Part shown: positions 1 to 7,307 of the stretch, piece by piece
How positions within the stretch are numbered: the first letter of the stretch is position 1
How the letters are laid out: every line of letters starts with the position of its first letter
Source of the DNA: Planctomycetota bacterium
Lineage (GTDB): Bacteria; Planctomycetota; GCA-002687715
NCBI GenBank assembly: GCA_002687715.1
Contig: NZBC01000284.1
Coordinates: 1-34,267, forward strand
DNA length: 34,267 bases
Direction: 5' to 3'
Notes under the pieces: model-generated
The model's database searches: none
Told to the model about the DNA's origin: nothing
Seen by the model: the letters and a program-made list of their open reading frames with translations, nothing else
Translations under genes and position numbers: made by a program

Positions 1-1
1 C

Positions 2-421
2 GAGCGCGATCTGGTGGCGGATCTCCAGCCGGCTGGCGGCCAATCGATGTTCAGCTTGGTGCTCGAGCCCGAGACCTTCGAGGTCTCGGTCGTTCGCACC
101 GAAGACGTGAGCCGCGTTACCCTCCGCGGCCACGACCTCAGCCTCCGCGTCGAGAGCGAGCAGGAGCGCAATGCTCGCCTCGTCGACACTGCTGGCGGCA
201 CCGCGGGCGCCCACACCGTGAAGAGCCTGATGCCCGGTCGTGTCGTCCGCATCCTCGTCCGCGAAGGCGAACAAGTGGACGCCGGCACCCCGCTCCTCAT
301 CCTCGAAGCCATGAAGATGGAGAACGAAATCCGGGCCGCCGCCGGCGGCCAGGTCATGCGAATCCTCGTGGAAGAAGGGCAGACGGTCGGCAACGGCGAG
401 GCGTTGGTGATGGTGGAGTAG
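2..421 (+). CDS. Biotin carboxyl carrier protein / biotin-lipoyl attachment domain protein, 5'-truncated by the window
   Basis: The C-terminal half is a biotinyl domain. It holds the biotinylation motif EAMKMENEI, whose central lysine (about residue 101 counted from an in-frame GTG at 14) would be biotinylated, and a hammerhead-type second half ending at TAG 419-421. The segment ahead (VTLRGHDLSLRVE) resembles the N-terminal region of the small carrier proteins of acyl-CoA carboxylases and decarboxylases. The frame is open to the window edge, and such carriers usually have about 30 more residues at the N-terminus, so the true start is probably upstream. The partner biotin carboxylase or carboxyltransferase is expected outside the window; which carboxylase it serves cannot be told from this fragment. 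Confidence 0.88.
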   Translation, partial: ERDLVADLQPAGGQSMFSLVLEPETFEVSVVRTEDVSRVTLRGHDLSLRVESEQERNARLVDTAGGTAGAHTVKSLMPGRVVRILVREGEQVDAGTPLLILEAMKMENEIRAAAGGQVMRILVEEGQTVGNGEALVMVE

Positions 422-763
422 CGGCGCGGGACGCGGTGGTTGCGGGTTCGTTCGAGATCGCTGGGGAGCGCGGACCTCCAGAGGCGGTGAAGGAATCGAA
501 TAGAGCTCGAGTCCCCCGCATGCGGATCTCGACTCTCTGGCGTCATTCCTCCGCGCACCGCCCACGAAGGGAACAACCGGAGCGCACCTGATTACGTCCG
601 GTGATCGGGGCCCTGGACCAGTTCCGACGGCGACGACCATTCAGGGCATGACGCGCACAGCGGGCGGCGCGCCGAGGTCAGACATCGGTCTGAATCCTGG
701 GGCTCCTGGGCTCCTCACAAGAAGCCACCGACGTGGCAGCTCGCGCACGCCACCCGGTCAGGG
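422..763. other. Gene-free stretch holding one dispersed repeat
   Basis: About 340 bases separate the biotin carrier stop from the end of the minus-strand kinase gene. Short open frames here (for example 648-851) have low-complexity Pro/Arg/Ser content and no recognisable family. The only structured element I see is the GGGAGCGCGGACCTCCAG repeat at 464-481. I find no convincing intrinsic terminator for either flanking gene. Confidence 0.6.
464..481 (+). repeat. Dispersed repeat copy 1 (GGGAGCGCGGACCTCCAG)
   Basis: This 18-base block is identical to blocks at 23254-23271 and 23297-23314. Similarity to the 23254 copy continues after a five-base gap as GTGAAG-x-AATC at the same spacing. It lies 43 bases after the biotin carrier stop codon, in intergenic DNA like the other copies. 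Unlike copy 3 it is not followed by the complementary arm that would close the hairpin, so it looks like a degenerate or partial unit. Confidence 0.75.
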
Positions 764-1462
764 CTACCGACCTTTCCCACCGCCTCCTTGCCCCATGCCC
801 CTTCCTTCGTCGTCGCGCCACCCCAGCACCCGGCGGGTGAACCAGCGGTAGGGTTTCTTCACCGTTCTTCTCCAGAGCCGGGCGGGCCACGACTTCTTGC
901 GCAGGATCGCGCGTTCGCGATTCGTCAACGCGTCGGGGCAGTACTTGCGCTTGTGCTTCAGAAGGTGGCGAACGTCTTCCCGCGCACACAGGCGGAACCA
1001 GCGTGATCGGTGACGGTGTCGCGATGCGAGCTGGAAGTCGACCAGGGCCGGGGCGCCGTCCTCGGTGACGAGCCAGTTGGGTTCCTTGTGAGTGTCGTTG
1101 TGGGTGATGCCTTGTCGGTGGATGCGGATGAGGAGACGGCGGGCCTCGCCGTAGAACGCCGGGTCGGTGGGCTGGGCGTCGTGCAGGGGAAGGCCGGGGA
1201 TCCAGGTCCGCAACGCGCCGCCGCGGGCGCGGGCGGCGAGGAGGTGGGGAACGCCTTCGACGGTTCCGAGTCGGGCCAGCGCCCGGGTCTCCCGCGTGGC
1301 GAGGTACCAGGCGATCGGGCGCAGCCACAATGGCGCGCAGGCGGTCCAGCGACGTACGGCGGGGCGGGTCTGACCGTCGGTGTGGGCGGTGCCGCGTTCG
1401 ATGCGACCGAAGAGGTCGGTCTTCAGGACGGCGTTGACTTCGAACTGCGGCTCCACGTTCAT
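764..1462 (-). CDS. RIO/WaaP-like small serine/threonine (or sugar) kinase
   Basis: The 232-residue protein has a kinase-like catalytic loop at 121-129 (THNDTHKEPN, catalytic Asp123 and Asn129) followed by VDFQLA at 141-146, where Asp142 corresponds to the DFG aspartate. This arrangement is typical of short bacterial RIO/lipopolysaccharide-kinase-type folds rather than full eukaryotic-like kinases. The loop is one residue longer than the usual HxDxxxxN. The C-terminal 60 residues are very basic and end in a Gly-rich tail. Its ATG (1460-1462) overlaps the stop of the upstream hydrolase gene by 4 bases (ATGA), so translation is probably coupled. The substrate (protein, lipid or sugar) cannot be deduced. 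Confidence 0.75.
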   Translation of the reverse strand: MNVEPQFEVNAVLKTDLFGRIERGTAHTDGQTRPAVRRWTACAPLWLRPIAWYLATRETRALARLGTVEGVPHLLAARARGGALRTWIPGLPLHDAQPTDPAFYGEARRLLIRIHRQGITHNDTHKEPNWLVTEDGAPALVDFQLASRHRHRSRWFRLCAREDVRHLLKHKRKYCPDALTNRERAILRKKSWPARLWRRTVKKPYRWFTRRVLGWRDDEGRGMGQGGGGKGR

Positions 1463-3144
1463 CGGAGGCGCTCCGCCAGGAACCTGGTGACGGTGTCCTT
1501 GAACGTCGTGTCCCCCTTCGCCCAGAGGTCGACATGACCGGCCCCGGGGAGCACCACTACGGTCGCCGCATCGCCGATCGCCGCGGCGAGCTGGTGGAGT
1601 CCCGCGGGTGGCGCGCGGCGGTCGTCGGCGCCCGTTACCAGCAGGACGCGGTCACCGTCGAGGCCGCGGACGCGGCGGGTGAGATCGAGCTCGTCGCTGT
1701 CGACGCCGATGATCCGCTGCGCGGCGATTCGGGGGCCGAAGCCCGCCCAGACGAGCCACGACGGTAGCCGCATGCGCAGACGGTTCTCGTACGCCTCGCG
1801 CAGACTCTCGTACGGGCTCTCGAGGACGATCGCAGCGAGCCGGTCGCGCTGGGAGGCGCAGACGATGGCTGCCGCGCCGAGCGACGTGCCCCAGCCGACG
1901 ATGGGTGCGGTTGGCCAGCGCCGTTCGACGTACCCGATCGCGGCATCGAGGTCGCGACCTTCATAGAGGCCGAAGGTCGTGACGTCGCCGTCGCTGTCGC
2001 CGTGTGCGCGCAGGTCGATGGCCACGACGCGATAGCCGGCCTGGAGCAGGAAGCGGACTCGCTCCGGGCGCCGCGCGTTCCCGAGACCGTGAGCCAGTAC
2101 GACGGTGGCGCGCGCGTGCGGAGGGCTCCCGACCCACGCGGCGATGGTGAGCCCGTCGTCCGTCTGCAGCGTGGCATTGACGAGACGATCACGAAGGTCG
2201 GGCGGGCAGTTCGCGTGCTTGCGGATGGGTGTGACCAGCAGCGTCGCGGCGCCGACGCTTGCCACGCCATAGACCGCGAGTCCGAGCATCAGCCATCCGA
2301 TCGTTCGCATCGCAGGCGACGCCGGCCTGGGCGGAGGCCAGGGCGCGGCGCCCGGGAGTGCGCGGCGTCCGGTGATCCAACGGACGAGGCAGAAGGCGGA
2401 GGCCGCCGCGAGGTAGTGCTTCCACGAGTGCCCGCTCAGGATCAGCGGAAGATCGTAGATGTCGTGGTCCAGCGCCTCGGTGAGCTTCGCTCCGGCGTAG
2501 AAGAGGAATGCCCACACGAGTCCTCGGGTGCCCGAGTAGTGCGGCGGGAACCACCACAGCATCAGCGGGACGGCCAGCGTGGGAAAGAACTGGACCCATC
2601 CGTAGAGTCGCAGGTCGCCGCGCGCCGCCCACTCCGTAACGATCCACCATAGGACGCTGCACCCGCCGAGAAAGACGAGCGGCCACAGCAGTCGCCGTCC
2701 CCAGACGAGATCGATCCGTTCCTGCACGATCAGCGAGAGCAGCGCCATGAACCCGAGGGTCATGGGGAGGCGATCCCATACGAGCGGTTCGTTCGCGGGG
2801 TGGAGGTGATACCAACCTGATCCGAGCCCGGTGAGCAGGACGCCGGAGACGAGCACGAGCGCTCCGGGTCGCTCCCGGCGGTCGGCGAGCGGACCTCCCG
2901 GGGAAACTGCGCTTGGTCGAATCAACCGCCAGAGTCCCCAGAGTCCGATGAGCACGAACGGGAGGTTCGAGATCACGTCATGGAAGTTCGGGATTCCCAG
3001 GAGAGTGCGGCTGTCCGCGAAGGAGTGGTACCGGGGGTCTTGCGGAATCGATGGCACGAACGGCAACGCAGCAAGGGAGATGCCGGCCAGGACCAGGAGT
3101 GCGACGACACGCCGGTCGGCAAGGCCTGAGGCGGGTTCGGCCAT
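1459..3144 (-). CDS. CREST-family (ceramidase-like) membrane domain fused to an alpha/beta hydrolase
   Basis: The protein is 561 residues from the ATG at 3144. That start is preceded by AGGATAGGG and is preferred to an upstream GTG at 3213 whose extra 23 residues look non-coding. Residues 12-300 are a polytopic membrane region with CREST hallmarks: DVISNLPF (Ser59-Asn60), GSGWYHLHP (His113, His115), WDRLPM (Asp124) and GHSWKH (His239, His243), which in the family bind a catalytic metal. Residues 330-561 form a soluble alpha/beta hydrolase with an AHGLGN oxyanion segment, nucleophile elbow GTSLG (Ser421), acid around Asp507/508 and His537 in GAGHVD. Both active sites look intact. I infer a lipid amidase/esterase-type activity at the membrane. 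The 4-base overlap with the kinase gene indicates one transcription unit. Confidence 0.82.
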   Translation of the reverse strand: MAEPASGLADRRVVALLVLAGISLAALPFVPSIPQDPRYHSFADSRTLLGIPNFHDVISNLPFVLIGLWGLWRLIRPSAVSPGGPLADRRERPGALVLVSGVLLTGLGSGWYHLHPANEPLVWDRLPMTLGFMALLSLIVQERIDLVWGRRLLWPLVFLGGCSVLWWIVTEWAARGDLRLYGWVQFFPTLAVPLMLWWFPPHYSGTRGLVWAFLFYAGAKLTEALDHDIYDLPLILSGHSWKHYLAAASAFCLVRWITGRRALPGAAPWPPPRPASPAMRTIGWLMLGLAVYGVASVGAATLLVTPIRKHANCPPDLRDRLVNATLQTDDGLTIAAWVGSPPHARATVVLAHGLGNARRPERVRFLLQAGYRVVAIDLRAHGDSDGDVTTFGLYEGRDLDAAIGYVERRWPTAPIVGWGTSLGAAAIVCASQRDRLAAIVLESPYESLREAYENRLRMRLPSWLVWAGFGPRIAAQRIIGVDSDELDLTRRVRGLDGDRVLLVTGADDRRAPPAGLHQLAAAIGDAATVVVLPGAGHVDLWAKGDTTFKDTVTRFLAERLR

Positions 3145-3278
3145 GGGGGACCCTATCCTGGGGTTCCGCGGGGAGGAAGGGTAGTGAATAGGGCAAGAAC
3201 AACCCGGGTTCACCGCCTATGATGGGCTGCCCCGTCGGCACCCCCGCCGACCCGCCGCCGCAAGGAGATCGCAGGGAC

Positions 3279-3848
3279 ATGAAAGTCACTCTCGCCACTC
3301 TGATTCTCGTCGTGATCGTCGTCCCGGCCACCCTGGCCCAGGACAAGCCGACGGTCCCGTTCTACGGCAACGAGAAATGCCCCGTCATGGGCAAGGCCGT
3401 GAACAAGCGCTGGGCCTACGAGGTCGATGGTCAGCGGATCTACACCTGCTGCCGCAAGTGCTGGAAGGCCGTGAAGGCGGAGCCGAAGAAACACCTCGCG
3501 AAGGCCTATCCGCAGGACAAGGTCAAGACGATCAAGGTCGATAAGTGCCCGATCTCGGGCAAGGAGATCAAAGGCGACAAGGCGGTCGTCTGGCAGGGCC
3601 ACAAGGTCCCCGTGTGTTGCGATCGCTGCGCGAAAGCGTTCCTCAAGGAACCCAACAAGCGACTCGCCCTCACCCTCAACAAGAAGCTGAAAGAGGCGAA
3701 GAACAAGATCTGCCCGATCATGCCCGAGGAGAAGGTCGAGCCCGACATGTTCATCCTCTACAAGGGCAACCTCATCAACATCTGCTGCGATTCGTGCGTC
3801 ACGGATGCACAGGACGATCCCAAGAAGCACTTGAAGAAGTTCCAGTAG
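3279..3848 (+). CDS. Exported triple TRASH/YHS-like cysteine-rich metal-binding protein
   Basis: The ATG at 3279 follows AAGGAG (3262-3267) and begins a clear Sec signal peptide (residues 1-20, cleavage near LAQ). The mature part has three similar units of about 55 residues, each with a CP at the front and CCxxC at the end: Cys34 / Cys57-58-61, Cys90 / Cys113-114-117 and Cys145 / Cys169-170-173. The near-constant spacing of 23-24 residues between CP and CC is that of TRASH/YHS-type folds, thought to bind heavy metals. It is lysine-rich and probably periplasmic. It sits just ahead of a TonB-dependent receptor gene on the same strand, so a role in metal sensing, buffering or delivery is plausible but inferred. 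No catalytic domain is present. Confidence 0.8.
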   Translation: MKVTLATLILVVIVVPATLAQDKPTVPFYGNEKCPVMGKAVNKRWAYEVDGQRIYTCCRKCWKAVKAEPKKHLAKAYPQDKVKTIKVDKCPISGKEIKGDKAVVWQGHKVPVCCDRCAKAFLKEPNKRLALTLNKKLKEAKNKICPIMPEEKVEPDMFILYKGNLINICCDSCVTDAQDDPKKHLKKFQ

Positions 3849-3859
3849 TCGCCTCGATT

Positions 3860-3876
3860 GAACCTGACTCAGGTTC
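3860..3876. promoter_or_regulatory. 17-bp dyad (GAACCTGA-C-TCAGGTTC), candidate operator
   Basis: Two perfect 8-bp arms are separated by one base, in the 61-base gap between the TRASH-like gene and the TonB receptor gene. A TTGAAC at 3858-3863 overlaps the left arm and could act as a -35 element. No good -10 follows, and no U-tract follows the dyad, so it is unlikely to be a terminator. The symmetry and position fit a binding site for a dimeric regulator of the receptor gene; the regulator is not encoded nearby. Confidence 0.45.
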
Positions 3877-3909
3877 CGGGCGATCCATCGGCAGGAGGAA
3901 CGCCCGCGC

Positions 3910-6060
3910 ATGTGCAGGACGATCTTGGGGAGCGTCGCGCTCCTGCTGCTGATGGCTGCCTGGGCTCCCGGGCAGCAAGAACCCGAATCGCAGAAGGCCC
4001 CGCCGACGCCCGAACTCGACGCGGCGATCCAGGATGAGATCGCCCGCGTCGACCGTGCCTACGTCATCACGGCCACCCGTCGCGCCGAGCGCCTCTTCGA
4101 CCTTCCGTACTCGGGGTCGGTCAGTGACGCGGCGACGCAGAGCCGGTCGCGGACGGTCCAGGACACGCTGCGAGAGACCCCAGGCGTGCAGCTCCAACGG
4201 ACCTCCTACGCGCAGACCTCGCCGTTCCTGCGTGGGCTGACTGGATATCACACGTTGATGATGATCGACGGTATCCGGCTCAACAACTCGGTCTTGCGGT
4301 CGGGACCGAACGAGTACTGGGGACTGATCGACGCTCTTTCGCTCGACCGGATCGAGACCGTGCTCGGGCCGGCGTCCGTGCTGTACGGGTCGGACGCGGT
4401 GGGCGGATCGGTGAACGCGATCCCGGTCCGCCGCAGGCAGTATGGAGAGAGCTCGTGGAGCCGCCGCCTCTCCTTCCGGTTCAGCGAGGCGGAGAACAGC
4501 GTTACGGCGCGGGCGCAGCTCTCCGGCAACGTCGGCGACACGTTCGGCTTCGTGATCGGCGGGACGGCTTCGAGCTTCGGCGACCTGAACGCGGGTGGCG
4601 ACCTCGGGCGTCAACCGCATCTCGGATACCACAACGGTTTCGCCGACGTCGCGCTCGACCTGCATCTGGACGAGTCGTGGTCATTGCGGTTGCTCGGTCA
4701 GCTGGCGCGGGTGGACGACGCGTCGCGGAGTCACCGGACGGTGTTCGGCGTGAGCTACCACGGCACGACGGTGGGCACCGATCGCCGGCGCAATTTCGAC
4801 TGGGAGCGCGACCTGCTCGCGCTGGTCCTGGAGGGCGTCGACCTCGACGGGTTCTTCGACGCCATGCGCTTCCGGGTGTCGTATCAGCGCGTGGAGGAGG
4901 AGCGTGACCGCGTTCGCGGCGACGGCCGGCGCGATCGAGGCGGATTCGAGGTGGACACTCTCGGTTTCGGAGTCGAGCTTTCGAAGGACACGGAGATCGG
5001 TCGCCTCACCACCGGCGCTGATTGGTACCACGACTTCGTCGATTCGTTCCGTGACGACTTCGACGCGTTGGGCGCGTTCACGGGCAGTGCGATCCAGGGT
5101 CCGGTTGGGGACGACGCGTCGTACGATCTCGTGGGTGTCTTCCTCCAGAATGAGGTCGAACTCACGGACGGCCTCGATCTCATCGTCGGTGGGCGGTTCA
5201 CTTTCGCGGCGGCGGAGGCGGACTCGGTCGAGGACCCGAACACCGGTGCCCGCATCTCCCTGGCCGACGACTGGGTCTCCGCAGTCGGGTCGCTGCGGCT
5301 CCTGTGGAGTCCGATCGAAGAGCTGCGGTTGTTCGGGGGTGTCTCCCAGGCGTTCCGCGCCCCCAATCTCTCCGACCTCAGCCGCTTCGACGGCGCCCGC
5401 ACCAACGAGATCGAGGTTCCGTCTCCGGGGCTCGAGCCCGAGGACTTCGTCAGCTTCGAGATCGGCGCCCGGGCCCGGTTCGGGGGACTCACCGGCTCGG
5501 TTTCCTACTACTACACCCTCATCGACGATCTCATCGTCCGTCAGCCGACCGGCGCCATGATCGGCACTGACCTCGTGGTCCGGAAGCGCAACGGCGGCGA
5601 CGGCCACGTCCAGGGCATCGACCTCGGGCTGCGGTACGACCTCGACGACAACTGGTCGTTCCTCGGCAACTTCCAGTGGGTCGACGGTCAGGCGGAGACG
5701 TTCCCCACGTCCATGCCCATTCGCGCTACCGAGGCCCTGTCCCGTCTCACCCCGATCAACGCCACGCTCGGCGTCCGCTGGCAGACCACCGATGGCCGGT
5801 TCTGGGTCCGAGGCTGGGTCGTCATCGTCGACGCCCAGGACCGCGTCAACACCCGCGACGCCCGCGACACCTCCCGTATCCCCCCTGGGGGCACCCCTGG
5901 CTACACCACCTGGAACCTCGAAGCCGGGTTCAACATCAACCAGGACATGCGCGTCTTCGCCGCCGTCGAGAACCTCACCGACAAGAACTACCGCGTCCAC
6001 GGCTCAGGTGTGCAGGAGCCGGGGATCAACCTGATCGTCGGTTGCGACGTGACGTTCTGA
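3910..6060 (+). CDS. TonB-dependent outer membrane receptor
   Basis: The 716-residue protein starts with a signal peptide (to about residue 21). A plug domain follows at about 50-170, with QDTLRETPGVQLQ, the FLRGLTGYHTLMMIDGIRLNN strand pair and GPASVLYGSDAVGGSVN, all standard TonB-receptor plug signatures. The remainder is a beta-barrel rich in alternating hydrophobic strands, including the RAPNLSDLSRFDG segment and VENLTDKNYRVHG near the end. It finishes in VTF, the aromatic C-terminus expected for BAM-assembled barrels. An AGGAGG lies about 11 bases before the ATG. The plug is closest in style to heme/hemoprotein-type receptors, but the substrate is uncertain. A convergent tonB gene and the cysteine-rich metal protein upstream support a metal or metal-complex substrate. 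Confidence 0.92.
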   Translation: MCRTILGSVALLLLMAAWAPGQQEPESQKAPPTPELDAAIQDEIARVDRAYVITATRRAERLFDLPYSGSVSDAATQSRSRTVQDTLRETPGVQLQRTSYAQTSPFLRGLTGYHTLMMIDGIRLNNSVLRSGPNEYWGLIDALSLDRIETVLGPASVLYGSDAVGGSVNAIPVRRRQYGESSWSRRLSFRFSEAENSVTARAQLSGNVGDTFGFVIGGTASSFGDLNAGGDLGRQPHLGYHNGFADVALDLHLDESWSLRLLGQLARVDDASRSHRTVFGVSYHGTTVGTDRRRNFDWERDLLALVLEGVDLDGFFDAMRFRVSYQRVEEERDRVRGDGRRDRGGFEVDTLGFGVELSKDTEIGRLTTGADWYHDFVDSFRDDFDALGAFTGSAIQGPVGDDASYDLVGVFLQNEVELTDGLDLIVGGRFTFAAAEADSVEDPNTGARISLADDWVSAVGSLRLLWSPIEELRLFGGVSQAFRAPNLSDLSRFDGARTNEIEVPSPGLEPEDFVSFEIGARARFGGLTGSVSYYYTLIDDLIVRQPTGAMIGTDLVVRKRNGGDGHVQGIDLGLRYDLDDNWSFLGNFQWVDGQAETFPTSMPIRATEALSRLTPINATLGVRWQTTDGRFWVRGWVVIVDAQDRVNTRDARDTSRIPPGGTPGYTTWNLEAGFNINQDMRVFAAVENLTDKNYRVHGSGVQEPGINLIVGCDVTF

Positions 6061-6123
6061 GGTGGAGATTCATGGGCTCCCCCTGGAACGCCACCGGCGC
6101 GAGAGCTTGCGAACGTTGAGCGC

Positions 6124-6939
6124 CTAGCGTCGCGCGGGCGGCTCGAACCGAAACGAGAACCGCCGTGTGTCCGCCACGGGTCGCCCGGCTTGGGTCGCGG
6201 GTGCGAAACGCCACTTCTTGACGGCGGTGATCGCGGCGCGGTCGAAGGCCTTCTTGCCGGCGGTTCGGGCGATCCGGATCGCGGCGACGGTGCCGCTCGG
6301 GGTCACGTCGACGTCGAGGACGACCGTGCCCACCCACCCGAATCGGATGGCGCGTTGGGGGTAGACGGGCTTCGGGTTCGTCCGCTCGTTGGGACGCGCG
6401 GCGATGCGCAGGGGAGGGGCTGGTCGGGCCGAAGCCACGACCGGCGTGGCGGCCGGTGAGGCTGCGGCTGGAGTCGGCGGCGTCGCGACCGGAGTGGGCT
6501 GCGGGCGGAGCTTCAGGCCGGTGACGATGCGGCCGTCGAATGGGAATGTCCGCGGTTCGGGCCGGACGTCGTCCCGCGGCCGCGGCGGGTCGTCGAAGAG
6601 CGGGGTGGGCGGGTCGAGAGCTTCCACCTCGAGGGGTGATTCGGGCGGCGGGAGGGGCGGGTCCGGCGGTGCGGTGGGGACGACCACCGGGGCCGGGACG
6701 GGCGCCGCCTGCTGAAGGTCGGTCGGCGCCGCGGGGGCCGCCAGGGTGATCGAGACGGAGGACCCGGTAGCCTGAGGCCGCCACGCGCTGGCGGCGACGG
6801 CGCTGATCCCTGCGGCCACGAGCACGGAGTGCAGGGCCAGCGACGTCAGCAACGACGCCTTGGCGCTCGAGGCCGCTCCGGGCGCCCGAATCGCCTGGAG
6901 GCGGCTGCTGGAGAGTGAGTTGTGACGGATTGGAGCCAT
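6124..6939 (-). CDS. tonB: Energy transducer TonB
   Basis: The 271-residue protein has an N-terminal membrane anchor (about 28-50), then a long Pro/Ala-rich spacer (70-185) that would span the periplasm. It ends in a TonB C-terminal domain (about 188-268) with NPKPVYPQRAIRFGWVG, VTPSGTV and AAITAVKKWRFAPA, the family's conserved elements. It converges on the receptor gene, whose stop lies 63 bases away, so the two are not co-transcribed but are a natural functional pair. The ExbB and ExbD partners needed to energise TonB are not in this window. Confidence 0.9.
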   Translation of the reverse strand: MAPIRHNSLSSSRLQAIRAPGAASSAKASLLTSLALHSVLVAAGISAVAASAWRPQATGSSVSITLAAPAAPTDLQQAAPVPAPVVVPTAPPDPPLPPPESPLEVEALDPPTPLFDDPPRPRDDVRPEPRTFPFDGRIVTGLKLRPQPTPVATPPTPAAASPAATPVVASARPAPPLRIAARPNERTNPKPVYPQRAIRFGWVGTVVLDVDVTPSGTVAAIRIARTAGKKAFDRAAITAVKKWRFAPATQAGRPVADTRRFSFRFEPPARR

Positions 6940-7009
6940 CCAGGGTGTGGATCGGTGGGGATGGCGGCGAGGTTCACTGGCGCGTCACGAGGCAGTGCGT
7001 CCCGCTGAG

Positions 7010-7273
7010 CTATCCGATCGAGTCGATCTTCTTGGCGAGGCTGGCCTTCTTGCGGGCTGCGGTGTTGTCGTGAAGGACGTTGGCCTTGGCGCACTTGTCG
7101 ATGCACTTCTGAGCCTCGACCAACTCCTTCTCGGCGCCCGCCTTGTCGCCTTCTTCGACCAGCGTGAGGACCCGCTTGATCTGGGTCTTCATGGCGGAGC
7201 TCTTCGCCTTGTTGCGGAGACGTGCGTCTTCTGCCTGGCGGATGGTCTTCTTGCGGTGCGTGCGGTGCGGCAT
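7010..7273 (-). CDS. rpsT: 30S ribosomal protein S20
   Basis: The protein is 87 residues, the normal length for S20, with the basic N-terminus THRKKTIRQAEDARLRNKAKSSAMKT and the hallmark C-terminal segment NVLHDNTAARKKASLAKKI. S20 binds 16S rRNA during early 30S assembly. The gene lies 34 bases downstream of the TPR protein gene on the same strand and is probably expressed from the same transcript. I see no obvious terminator between its stop and the tonB start region. Confidence 0.96.
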   Translation of the reverse strand: MPHRTHRKKTIRQAEDARLRNKAKSSAMKTQIKRVLTLVEEGDKAGAEKELVEAQKCIDKCAKANVLHDNTAARKKASLAKKIDSIG

Positions 7274-7307
7274 GTCTGCTCTCGAGTGTTTTCGGTCGAG
7301 GACGCCG

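Noticed and set aside
648..851. Small plus-strand open frame in the 422-763 gap
   Set aside because: Pro/Ser/Arg-rich with no ribosome site, and it runs into the kinase gene on the other strand.
678..1535. 285-codon minus-strand frame overlapping the kinase gene
   Set aside because: Arg/Pro-rich out-of-frame shadow; the kinase frame has recognisable catalytic motifs.
4681..6000. Long minus-strand open frame opposite the TonB receptor
   Set aside because: It is Val/Asp/Glu/Arg-rich sequence typical of an antisense shadow in GC-rich DNA; the plus strand encodes a clear receptor.
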